Assembly (NCBI GenBank): GCA_009783265.1
Contig: WRHM01000001.1
Coordinates: 372,001 to 436,000, forward strand
From: Oscillospiraceae bacterium
GTDB lineage: Bacteria; Bacillota; Clostridia; Oscillospirales; WRJC01
Length of the DNA stretch: 64,000 nucleotides
Reading direction: 5' to 3'
Shown in pieces: positions 25,965 to 33,867 of this stretch (position 1 is the first letter of the stretch; the number at the start of each line of letters is the position of its first letter). The position numbers were made by a program, and so were the translations under genes. Under the pieces are notes generated by a model, which ran no database searches, was not told the origin of the DNA, and worked only from the letters and a program-made list of their open reading frames with translations.

Positions 25965-26852
25965 TTATTTAACTGCAATCTTTTTTCTGAGTATAACAAC
26001 GCCTGCGGCGGCTATTATCAGAACGCATATTAAAATTATTGTGCCAGTGTCGCCGCTCGGAGGAGCCGGTGCGGGAGCAGGCGTATTGTCTGCGGGCGCC
26101 GGAGCCGGAACATCTGCCGCCGGCGTATCGACTGCTGCGGGACCTGCCGATTCTTCTGTCGCAATAACGCCTTCAAAAACGAGGCTGTTAAAAGACACCC
26201 ACGGGTGGCTTACAGCCATATCGCCGCTTTCGCCGTCGTTGCCGAACATAACGATTTTAAAATACTTGGCGTCGGGGGTCTGATTAAATGTGAAAGTGAT
26301 CGGGTTAACGTCGTCATCGTCAGTGCTTCCAGCAGGGGTAGAAACATAACATTCAACGCCCGGGCCGTCCAAATCGCCCGTTTCGTCGTATGTATTTTCA
26401 ACAGCGGTTTTAACGGCGTTTCCCGTGATTTCTATCTCAGTCCAGTTCTGTCCGTCCATCGACGTGTAGAGCAGGAAGAAATACTGACGTCCGCCGTTGT
26501 TCCATTTCCATGTAACGCTGTCGATTCTGACTGTTTCTTTAAACGGGAATACCGCGTTATTTACCGCGCTTCCGTTTAATATGCTGACTTCGCCTTCCAT
26601 GTCTGCCGCGCCGTCCTGAACGTTGGCGCAGAACCTCTCAACTTCGTCATTTGGCACCCCTCTGGTAGGAGTCGTGGAAAAAGCCATGCTGATCGGGAAT
26701 ACTTCGTCGTTGCCCTCGTTATTTTGCCACGTATCAGACTTGAATTCGGGGCTTGCCGTATCCACTTCCAATACTACAGCCATGACCGTCTGCGTTAAAA
26801 CAAATATAATAAGCAGCATGACTGTAAAAACAGCCGAAAATTTTTTTACCAT
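25965..26852 (-). CDS. Surface protein with F5/8-type-C-like domain and C-terminal anchor
   Basis: A 295-residue exported protein with a signal peptide (to about residue 25), a beta-rich domain of ~200 residues resembling discoidin/F5/8C carbohydrate-binding folds (SVTWKWNNGGRQYFFLLYTSMDGQNW and a DAKYFKIVMFGND strand), an Ala/Pro-rich linker of repeats like PAPAPAD, and then PPSGDTG followed by one transmembrane helix and a basic RKKIAVK tail. SGDTG before a hydrophobic stretch and positive tail resembles a degenerate sorting signal, so it could be a substrate of the sortase at 17.1 kb; this is inference. RBS GGAGGG. Confidence 0.7.
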   Translation of the reverse strand: MVKKFSAVFTVMLLIIFVLTQTVMAVVLEVDTASPEFKSDTWQNNEGNDEVFPISMAFSTTPTRGVPNDEVERFCANVQDGAADMEGEVSILNGSAVNNAVFPFKETVRIDSVTWKWNNGGRQYFFLLYTSMDGQNWTEIEITGNAVKTAVENTYDETGDLDGPGVECYVSTPAGSTDDDDVNPITFTFNQTPDAKYFKIVMFGNDGESGDMAVSHPWVSFNSLVFEGVIATEESAGPAAVDTPAADVPAPAPADNTPAPAPAPPSGDTGTIILICVLIIAAAGVVILRKKIAVK

Positions 26853-26960
26853 AATAAATAATACCCTCCGTATCTTTTAATTTTTTATTTATATAAATCA
26901 ATTAATTTTTGTTATCAAAATTATATCATACAAATAAAAAATTTACAAGTATATTTTTTA

Positions 26961-27719
26961 TTATTTTTTATTATTTTTATTTTTACCGCGTTCTTTGCAT
27001 ATTTTTTTCAATTCACCCAATGCGTCGGACAATCCGCCGATTTTATTTATAAGCCCGGACTTCACAGCAACCTCACCGTCTATGATACTCCCTACGTCTG
27101 CGGCAAGCTCCCCAGTGCTGAACATAAAATCGCTCAGGTCTTTTTCGGTTATTTCAGAATGGGTTATAATAAACTTATTTATCCTTTCCTGCATTTTCGT
27201 AAAATAAGAAAAACTCTGCTCCACCCCTATGACAAGCCCGTTCATTCTGACAGGGTGAACGGTCATCGTCGCGCTGGGCACTATAAACGATTTTTTCGCC
27301 GATACCGCAAGCGGCACTCCAATCGAATGCCCTCCGCCCAGAACAAGCGAAACCGTCGGCTTTTTCATCGAGGCAATCATTTCGGCAATCGCAAGCCCCG
27401 CTTCGACGTCTCCGCCGACTGTGTTTAAAATAATTAATAATCCGTTGATTTCAGGGCTTTCTTCTATTGCCACAAGATGCGGTATTATATGCTCGTACTT
27501 TGTGGTCTTGTTATTTGACGGGAGCAAATAATGCCCCTCGATTTGTCCTACTATCGTGAGGCTGTTTATAGTTGTATCTCCGGTTTTAGTGACTATCATT
27601 CCGGTTTGATTTATATTATTTATTTGATTTTCCTGTATTTCAGTCTGGGTTAATTCTTCTTCGTTTTCATTTTCGTTATTTTTATATTCAGATTTTATTG
27701 ATTTTTTAGTTTTTGGCAT
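26961..27719 (-). CDS. ClpP-like serine protease, TepA type
   Basis: A 252-residue ClpP-superfamily protein. After a ~40-residue charged, Asn/Glu-rich N-terminus come the family strands (SLTIVGQIEGHYLLP, LLIILNTVGGDVEAGLAIAEMI), the nucleophile Ser132 in GGGHSIGVP and the catalytic His155 in TMTVHPVR. This matches TepA/YmfB proteins, which assist protein translocation or degrade small peptides in Bacilli and Clostridia. No signal peptide, so cytosolic. RBS AAAGGATAGG. The third catalytic residue was not identified with confidence. Confidence 0.88.
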   Translation of the reverse strand: MPKTKKSIKSEYKNNENENEEELTQTEIQENQINNINQTGMIVTKTGDTTINSLTIVGQIEGHYLLPSNNKTTKYEHIIPHLVAIEESPEINGLLIILNTVGGDVEAGLAIAEMIASMKKPTVSLVLGGGHSIGVPLAVSAKKSFIVPSATMTVHPVRMNGLVIGVEQSFSYFTKMQERINKFIITHSEITEKDLSDFMFSTGELAADVGSIIDGEVAVKSGLINKIGGLSDALGELKKICKERGKNKNNKK

Positions 27720-27802
27720 GATATTATTTATCCTATCCTTTAATTTATTTTATAATCTCTTAATATTATTATTACTGTATTTTAATAAAATATAAATTTA
27801 AG

Positions 27803-27830
27803 TTGAAAAATTATTTGTTTATGATATAAT
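27803..27830 (+). promoter_or_regulatory. Promoter of the Gfo/Idh/MocA gene
   Basis: TTGAAA (27803-27808) and TATAAT (27825-27830), 16-base spacer. Confidence 0.6.
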
Positions 27831-27893
27831 AGTTATAAAATAATTATAATAATTAAATACTTATGAAAATAAAAAAAGATTGGAGAAAATATT

Positions 27894-28952
27894 ATGAAAA
27901 AATTAGCGATGATCGGCTGCGGCGGGATAGGCTCATATCACTTAGACCATTTTATGAATTTCAGCGATATCGAACTTGTGGGGTTCTGCGATTTAATTCC
28001 GGAAAGATGCGAGAATTTCGTGAAAAAATCAGGCAAAGGCAAAGCGTTTACGGATTTTAAAAAAATGTATGATGAAACAAAACCCGATATGGTCTGTATC
28101 GGCATACCTCCGTATAAACACGGCGATATCGAATTTGAGACGGTAGAGCGCGGTATACACATGTTTGTCGAAAAGCCCGTAAGCCTTGATTTAGGCATGG
28201 CGAAAGAAATAAGCAATAAAATCACGGCGAAAAATCTTATCGCCGCTTCGGGATTTCAATGCAGGTACGATAATATAAACGATCCCGCGAAAGATTATAT
28301 CGCCAAAAACGAAATAGTCGTAATGCAAGGCTCAAGAGTTGGCGGAGTCCCTGAAGTAGACTGGTGGAGAAAAAAAGATTTGTCCGGGGGTCAGCTTGTG
28401 GAGCAGACAGTCCACCAAATGGATTTGCTCAGATATTTACTGGGCGATATTGAACTTGTATATTCTATCCCGACAAGGGGATTCATAACAGAATCAGAAT
28501 GGGCCGGGTATGACACAGACGACATAAGCACTACGATTTTTAAATTTAAGAGCGGAATAACCGGAACGATGATGACGGGCTGTTATTCGCTCAACGGCGC
28601 GTCGTGGGATTCAAAAATCACGATAGGCACAAGAAGCTCAAGGCTCGATTATATTTTATGTTCTCACGTGAGCATATACGGAGTTGACGAACAGGATATA
28701 GCTGAAGATATAGCCGGGGTTGTCAAAGGCGACGGAATGCAGAGAAGAAACGAAAACGAAATTGGGATAAGGTTTAAATCAAACGTCGATTTCGGGACGA
28801 TGTGCGACAGGACTTTTATTGACGCCGTAATATCCGGCGACCCGTCGAAAATCAGATCGCCGTATTCAGACGCTGTAAAAACTCTCGCCCTTGTTCTGGC
28901 ATGCAACGAATCTATGGAGACAAAACAACCTGTCAAAGTTGAATTGTTATAA
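27894..28952 (+). CDS. Gfo/Idh/MocA family NAD(P)-dependent oxidoreductase
   Basis: A 352-residue sugar or inositol dehydrogenase-type protein. The N-terminal Rossmann fold starts LAMIGCGGIGSYH (GxGGxG), then CDLIPER, and the EKPVSLD motif near residue 100 with its catalytic Lys follows. The C-terminal domain carries GGQLVEQTVHQMDLLRYLLGD, a family substrate-binding helix. It likely oxidises or reduces a sugar or cyclitol with NAD(P)H in the cytosol. RBS TTGGAGAA. It fits the carbohydrate theme of the neighbourhood, but the substrate cannot be named. Confidence 0.9.
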   Translation: MKKLAMIGCGGIGSYHLDHFMNFSDIELVGFCDLIPERCENFVKKSGKGKAFTDFKKMYDETKPDMVCIGIPPYKHGDIEFETVERGIHMFVEKPVSLDLGMAKEISNKITAKNLIAASGFQCRYDNINDPAKDYIAKNEIVVMQGSRVGGVPEVDWWRKKDLSGGQLVEQTVHQMDLLRYLLGDIELVYSIPTRGFITESEWAGYDTDDISTTIFKFKSGITGTMMTGCYSLNGASWDSKITIGTRSSRLDYILCSHVSIYGVDEQDIAEDIAGVVKGDGMQRRNENEIGIRFKSNVDFGTMCDRTFIDAVISGDPSKIRSPYSDAVKTLALVLACNESMETKQPVKVELL

Positions 28953-28994
28953 AAAAGCATTTGTATAAAACCACCCAGTGTCAAGAACGAAATT

Positions 28995-29034
28995 CAAACA
29001 GCGGTTCTGCCTTAACCGACAGAGCCGCTGTTTG
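28995..29034. terminator. Bidirectional terminator
   Basis: Stem CAAACAGCGG (28995-29004) / CCGCTGTTTG (29025-29034), extended inside by TCTG/CAGA, between convergent genes. Confidence 0.75.
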
Positions 29035-29052
29035 TTTTGAATTTACGCTATA

Positions 29053-30354
29053 TTAATTAAAACTTTTTTCGGCCAATTTTGCGAATCTGTTTAAAACATC
29101 GTCTATTTCAAACGCCGGGTGTCCGATAAGATACGAGTGAATTTTATTATTGAATTTTTCATGCCATATTTTGTCGATTGAGTCAAATCCGTAACACGCG
29201 CCGAAAAGACTTCCCGCAGTCGCGCCCGTGCAATCGTTGTCAAGTCCCATAGCAACCACATTGCCGATTGTCTCGGTAAAATCTCCGCCGCCGAGTTTCA
29301 TGCCGAATATAACCAACGCAGCATTGTTATTTGTATGCACTCCGCTCATTCCCTCAAAATAATTTTCAACAAGTTCTCTCGCGTGCCTGTAATTTTTGAC
29401 CGTGTCTTTTATATTTAAAGCCCAAGAAACGTCTTTATATAAAAGCGATTCTTTGGGTATTTCGCACAGGGCTTTATTCAAAGCCTCAAACGGATCGCCA
29501 ACGGCAAACGCGGCCGCTATCGCCGCGGAGAAAAACATTTCGCCGTATATGCCGTTTCTCCTGTGGCTTATATACGCATCGTAATATGCCATTTCAGCCG
29601 CTTTTTCGGGAAGCCCGGGCGCAAGATAACCGAACGGGTCGCTGCGTATGTCCGCTCCTATCCACTGCACATACGGGTTGTCAATTTCGCCGCATTTATC
29701 GGCAGATATGCCCTTTTTAAGATTCCTAAGCGCAATATCTTCGGCTGTGCACGCATAGGGCAGATATTTCAGCCAGCATTTTCCCACGTCATTTGTTTTA
29801 AAATCAAGCCCGCAGTCCTCGGCTATGAGAAGACCCAGAAGAGTATATGTAATATCATCGTCAACAGGCACGCCGTCCAGACCTTCCATTGTATAATTAT
29901 AGCTTGGGCTGAACCCGTAGTGCAACCCGCTCGGATTTTTTATTTTTGACCAATAGTGTTTGTTAGGGAATTCGTCGCCTATCCATTTTGCCCACGATTC
30001 CATATCGTCGATTGACCAGAACTCAACCGCCGCGCCAAGTATGCAGCCGCTCATTCTCCCGTATAACGCGCCTTTTAACTTATCAGCGTAAAGATTTTTA
30101 TCAAATGACGCCCATAGTTTGCGTTCGGCAGAAACCCTTAGTTTTTTTATCTCATGTAAATCATCGGGTTCTTTTAAGGCTAAATCTTCGCATATTTCCA
30201 GAGCGATAATTTTTTCTAACTGAGTTTGCAGAAATGTGTCGGTTTCGCCTATAATATCTGCTATTCCCTGCGCGCCGTATTCATGTTTAAGTTTTGCGTA
30301 CTCGTTGAGCATGTTTATTAAGTGTCCCCCGCCGGACATTTTTGGATAACCCAT
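29053..30354 (-). CDS. ADP-ribosylglycohydrolase family protein
   Basis: A 433-residue ARH/DraG-type protein. The metal-binding signature is seen as DDDITYTLLGLL near residue 165 and LDNDCTGATAGSLFGACYG near residue 380, with Asp and Thr ligands for two divalent ions. GRMSGCILGAAVE is the conserved first motif (~120-132). Such enzymes remove ADP-ribose from proteins or small molecules, and relatives act on modified nucleosides. It is not part of a toxin pair here and is transcribed alone from an AGGAGG site. Substrate unknown. Confidence 0.9.
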   Translation of the reverse strand: MGYPKMSGGGHLINMLNEYAKLKHEYGAQGIADIIGETDTFLQTQLEKIIALEICEDLALKEPDDLHEIKKLRVSAERKLWASFDKNLYADKLKGALYGRMSGCILGAAVEFWSIDDMESWAKWIGDEFPNKHYWSKIKNPSGLHYGFSPSYNYTMEGLDGVPVDDDITYTLLGLLIAEDCGLDFKTNDVGKCWLKYLPYACTAEDIALRNLKKGISADKCGEIDNPYVQWIGADIRSDPFGYLAPGLPEKAAEMAYYDAYISHRRNGIYGEMFFSAAIAAAFAVGDPFEALNKALCEIPKESLLYKDVSWALNIKDTVKNYRHARELVENYFEGMSGVHTNNNAALVIFGMKLGGGDFTETIGNVVAMGLDNDCTGATAGSLFGACYGFDSIDKIWHEKFNNKIHSYLIGHPAFEIDDVLNRFAKLAEKSFN

Positions 30355-30502
30355 GATAAATATCCTCCTGAAATTATTTTATTTTAAATTTATTATTAAA
30401 AAATTGCCTAACTCATTTGATTATAAGTTTAACATAATTATATTAAATAAGTCAAGAAAAATATATTTTTTTATAAATTTTAAAAATTTTTTCAAAAAGC
30501 TA

Positions 30503-30558
30503 TTGACAAATAAAATTCTATATGATATAATTCAGTTAATGACATATATCATTAACTG
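30503..30558 (+). promoter_or_regulatory. Promoter with perfect dyad operator for the GntR-ABC operon
   Basis: TTGACA (30503-30508) and TATAAT (30526-30531), 17-base spacer. Directly downstream lies CAGTTAATGA (30533-30542) / TCATTAACTG (30549-30558), a perfect 10-bp dyad over the transcription start, where a bound repressor would block RNA polymerase. Confidence 0.8.
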
Positions 30559-30586
30559 ATTAACAGCATAACGGAGGTGTTTAAAA

Positions 30587-30961
30587 TTGAATGACAGCCA
30601 GCCGGTCTTTATGCAGATTATGGACATTATCGAAAGCGACATCATCACGGGAATATATCAGATTGACGACCTGATTATTTCGACGACGCAAATTTCCAAA
30701 GTATATTCCGTAAATCCGACAACAGCAGTTAAAGCTATAAGCAAACTCACCGACGCGGGTATTTTATACAAGAAAAGAGGCATTGGCATGTGTGTTGCGG
30801 AAGGCGCAAAAGAAAAAATCACAAAACGGCGAAAAGATATTTTTTTGAATCAAACAGTTGACTCGCTGCTTGCGGAAGCGAAAACATTAGGGATTTCGCT
30901 TGACGAGCTTATAAGCGTTATTAAAAACAGGAAAGGTACAGGTAATATTAATTATGATTAA
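30587..30961 (+). CDS. GntR family regulator, YtrA subfamily
   Basis: A 124-residue protein starting at TTG, chosen for the GGAGGTG at 30573-30579; no in-frame ATG is suitably placed. The N-terminal winged helix is typical: PVFMQIMDIIESDIITGIYQ, ISTTQISKVYSVNPTTAVKAISKL, and GILYKKRGIGMCV. The short ~45-residue C-terminus lacks a ligand domain, as in YtrA. It is expected to repress its own operon through the dyad at 30533-30558 and so control the ABC transporter encoded next (8-base overlap). The inducer may be a wall-active compound, by analogy with YtrA. Confidence 0.9.
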   Translation: MNDSQPVFMQIMDIIESDIITGIYQIDDLIISTTQISKVYSVNPTTAVKAISKLTDAGILYKKRGIGMCVAEGAKEKITKRRKDIFLNQTVDSLLAEAKTLGISLDELISVIKNRKGTGNINYD

Positions 30962-31805
30962 ATTTAAAAACGTAACAAAAAAATACGACAATACCATAGC
31001 TATTGACAATATCAGTTTAACTATTCCGGACAACGGATTATATTGTCTGCTTGGCAGGAACGGCGCGGGTAAAACAACTCTTATGAAACTGCTTGCGGGA
31101 CATATAGACGCCACAAACGGCGATATTATAATAAACGATAAATTTATTTCACCGGGCCGTATGCCCGACTGCGTGAATTTTATCGAGAGCAGTTCTGCGC
31201 AGTTTAATATGAAAGTTGCGGCTCTGATTGATTCAGCCGCAGAATTACAGGACAGTTTTGACTATGATTTCGCGCAGGAAATGATAAAACGTCTTGAATT
31301 AAACCAAAATAAAAAATATAAACAGTTATCTTTCGGCATGAAAACTATGCTGACAACCATTATAAGTCTGTCGAATAATTCCAAAGTTATTTTACTTGAC
31401 GAGCCGACATTGGGATTCGACGCTATCATGCGCGACCAGTTTAATAATTTATTGCTTGAAAGTTATAACGCCCACCCAAGAGTTATTATAGTATCGACGC
31501 ATTTAATCGACGAAATAGCGAAAGTAACTGAGCGGCTTATTATAATCAACAACGGCAAAATCCTAATGGAAACAGGAATCGAAGATATTGACCAAAAGGC
31601 ATATACTCTCACAGGCGCGACTTCGGCAGTTCTTCCGTTACTGGACGGGCTGAACTGCATAGGCAAAACAACAATGGGCAGCGTAATGGCCGCGCATATA
31701 TACGATAAAAGAATCACACCGCCGGACGGCGTTAATATAGACAGAATATCTTTACAGGATTTCTTTATTAATATAGTTGGAGGAGGAAATAAAAATGAAA
31801 AATAA
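30954..31805 (+). CDS. ABC transporter ATP-binding protein
   Basis: A 283-residue ATPase with Walker A GRNGAGKTT (residues ~35-43), signature LSFGMK, Walker B VILLDEPTLGFDA and the switch His in VSTHLIDE. The C-terminal ~70 residues have no family match, as in BcrA/YtrB-like exporters. It overlaps the GntR gene by 8 bases and the permease by 11, so the three are translationally coupled. It should energise the membrane protein encoded next, probably to export a peptide, lipid or antibiotic; importers would need a binding protein and none is present. Confidence 0.92.
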   Translation: MIKFKNVTKKYDNTIAIDNISLTIPDNGLYCLLGRNGAGKTTLMKLLAGHIDATNGDIIINDKFISPGRMPDCVNFIESSSAQFNMKVAALIDSAAELQDSFDYDFAQEMIKRLELNQNKKYKQLSFGMKTMLTTIISLSNNSKVILLDEPTLGFDAIMRDQFNNLLLESYNAHPRVIIVSTHLIDEIAKVTERLIIINNGKILMETGIEDIDQKAYTLTGATSAVLPLLDGLNCIGKTTMGSVMAAHIYDKRITPPDGVNIDRISLQDFFINIVGGGNKNEK

Positions 31806-32508
31806 ATCTTTTGCGATAGCAAAAATAAATTTCAAAAATATAAAATTAGCGTATACTATTACGTTTATTACGATGGGCTGTATTTTAGCGCAGGACATAG
31901 TTTATATTATTTTAAGTTTTTTTAACATATATCCCGGAGAAAACAACAGCACTGTAGGGTTCGGCAATTATTTATATCTGATTATTATTTTAGGCGCAAT
32001 TTTTATACCGTCCATGAATTTTAAAAAGATGATGAATCTCGGCGGCAAGCGAAAAGATTTTTTCTGGGGCTGTATTATAAATTATATAATAATGGCGGCC
32101 GTTATGTCGTTAGCGGGCATAATATTTTATTACACTTACGAAGCTTTTATATTTTCAAATTACTATAAAGGCGGGTTTTCCCTTAATCCTGTATATTGGT
32201 TCGGCTGGATTAATAACAACCCCGTAATCGCATTCTTCCAGCAGTTTGCTTTCCTGTTATTTGCCGCGGTATTTATACACACGCTTACGGCTATACAGGA
32301 TAAATGGTACGGCTGGATAACTGATATTATTCTTATCGCGATTATCTCTGTATTTACGCCTATTGCCCCGTTAAGGTCTGTTCTGATATGGTTTTTTAAT
32401 CTTATAATTTTTCATTCAAACGCTTTATTGCAAATCATTTCTTGTCTGATATTATCAGCGGCGGTCTATGCGCTTAATAAAATAATTTTCGCACGAAAAC
32501 CGTTTTGA
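31795..32508 (+). CDS. ABC transporter permease (ABC-2/YtrC-like)
   Basis: Start at the ATG at 31795, behind GGAGGAGG, rather than the in-frame TTG at 31777. The 237-residue product has about six predicted transmembrane helices (e.g. LYLIIILGAIFIPS, FYYTYEAFIF, FAFLLFAAVFIHT, IILIAIISVFTPIAPL). No further conserved motif is visible. It is the membrane partner of the preceding ATPase in the GntR-controlled operon. Not followed by any other transporter gene; the MITE-like element begins 20 bases beyond its stop. Confidence 0.85.
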   Translation: MKNKSFAIAKINFKNIKLAYTITFITMGCILAQDIVYIILSFFNIYPGENNSTVGFGNYLYLIIILGAIFIPSMNFKKMMNLGGKRKDFFWGCIINYIIMAAVMSLAGIIFYYTYEAFIFSNYYKGGFSLNPVYWFGWINNNPVIAFFQQFAFLLFAAVFIHTLTAIQDKWYGWITDIILIAIISVFTPIAPLRSVLIWFFNLIIFHSNALLQIISCLILSAAVYALNKIIFARKPF

Positions 32509-32528
32509 TTTTTTAGTTAATAACATAT

Positions 32529-32644
32529 TATAGTAAAACAACTCTAAAATGGTGATATGCTTGTAGGGGCGCGCAATGCGCGTCCGCGGAATGCCCACTG
32601 GGCATTCCCTACACAAATCATCATTATCAAGTTGTTTCACTATA
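32529..32644. mobile_element. MITE-like element, 116 bp
   Basis: Imperfect terminal inverted repeats TATAGTAAAACAACT (32529-32543) and AGTTGTTTCACTATA (right end, 32630-32644) bracket 85 bases containing a GC-rich hairpin (GCGCGCAATGCGCGTCC) and GGAATGCCCACTGGGCATTCCC. No coding capacity. The left end matches the left end of the element at 57371. Confidence 0.55.
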
Positions 32645-32668
32645 ACAGGACGGGTAACCCGTCCTGTT
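32644..32668. repeat. Hairpin AACAGGACGGG/CCCGTCCTGTT
   Basis: An 11-bp perfect stem with a 3-base loop immediately beside the MITE-like element; of the same intergenic palindrome type. Confidence 0.6.
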
Positions 32669-32708
32669 AATTTATTGCCGTTGTCATTTAATTTAATATC
32701 AATTCAAT

Positions 32709-33449
32709 TCATATTTTCTGATACACGCGGACATAGTCTATTTCAAATGCCCATGGCATGCTTGCCTCGTCTATTGCCGGCCCGCCAAAATTCCCGCCTA
32801 CTGCCAAATTTAGCAGAATAAAAAATTTTTTATTGAACGGCCAGCCTTCATCGCCAGTATCTTTGCCGTCTTCGCCTTTTATAAATTTTGCATAAGATTC
32901 GCCGTCAAATAAAAAATCTGCGTAATCTTCGGTCCATTCGACTGCATAAGTGTGAAAATCACTCCATATATCACCCATCTCTGCAATATGATTCTGCTGC
33001 GTGCCTATCGAGTGATTATATAACCCGGAATGCAGGCTTGCATAAACCTTGCCTTCAAATCTTCCGACGTGTTCAAGTATATCGATTTCTCCGCAAAGCG
33101 GCCAGTGCGTGCCCTCGTTTATCGCGTCTGACAACATCCATATAGCGGGCCATGAGCCTACTCCATACGGCACTTTCGCGCGCGCTTCAATATAACAGTA
33201 TTTCCATGACGCTTTGCCGTAAGTGCTAAGTTTGCCTGATGTATAATTATTTTCCCCGAAATCTTCTTTTTTTGCGACCAGATGCAGCTTGCCGTCTTTG
33301 ACAAAAGAGTTTCCCGCATTTGCCGTGTAATACTGCTTTTCGTTATTGCCCCATCCATGGCCGCCCGTTTCGTGAGACCACTTCGTGAAGTCTATACTGT
33401 CATCGTCAAATTCGTCGTTCCAAACTAACCTATAATCATTTAAATTCAT
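32709..33449 (-). CDS. Glycoside hydrolase family 16 (beta-glucanase/laminarinase-like)
   Basis: A 246-residue GH16 domain with the active-site motif GEIDILEHVG, giving Glu121 (nucleophile), Asp123 and Glu126 (acid/base), and the family front strand WNDEFDDDSIDFTKW at the N-terminus. Such enzymes hydrolyse beta-1,3 or mixed beta-1,3-1,4 glucans. No signal peptide, linker or binding module is present: the protein starts right at the catalytic fold after a GGAGG site, so it is predicted cytosolic, acting on imported oligosaccharides, unless exported in a non-classical way. Transcribed alone. Confidence 0.92.
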   Translation of the reverse strand: MNLNDYRLVWNDEFDDDSIDFTKWSHETGGHGWGNNEKQYYTANAGNSFVKDGKLHLVAKKEDFGENNYTSGKLSTYGKASWKYCYIEARAKVPYGVGSWPAIWMLSDAINEGTHWPLCGEIDILEHVGRFEGKVYASLHSGLYNHSIGTQQNHIAEMGDIWSDFHTYAVEWTEDYADFLFDGESYAKFIKGEDGKDTGDEGWPFNKKFFILLNLAVGGNFGGPAIDEASMPWAFEIDYVRVYQKI

Positions 33450-33614
33450 ACATAAATCCTCCGTTTTTTATTAACGCAAATTATATTAAAAATTTTTGGT
33501 TTATTTTATTAAATACTGTATATTACTTTTTATGTATTTCCGCACGGTTAGAACGGTGATTCCTCAAATCCGCTCCCGCTGTACTGCAACATATCCGCTT
33601 ATTTATCAGTTTTA

Positions 33615-33863
33615 TCAATAATCCGCGTTAAATTTATCAATAGCAGCGTCTATTGCGCCGCTCCTTGAATCCATCAGCGAAACCAAAGACGTTTTCTTAT
33701 CTGCCACGGCAGAATAAAAAATATCATATACCAGTAGATTCGTATTAAACGTGCCAATATCATAATTTCTATTATTAAATATAATATCAAGCATAGCTTC
33801 AGACTCGTCGTCACGCGTGTTTTTAACCCTGAGAGTCAGGTCATAAAACGCAGGAGTAATATA
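33615..33863 (-). pseudogene. C-terminal remnant of a second solute-binding protein
   Basis: An open frame without start codon, ending TGA at 33615-33617, whose translation (TPAFYDLTLRVKNTRDDESE, then AMLDIIFNNRNYDIGTF) aligns with the C-terminal tail of the intact protein at 33868-35385 (QPAYYDITLQSKIARDFESE, MLDIIYDNVCYDIGEI). It sits right after that gene's stop. It looks like the tail of a tandem duplicate whose front was deleted. An AT-rich stretch at 33450-33614 holds nothing else recognisable. Confidence 0.7.
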
Positions 33864-33867
33864 TTAA

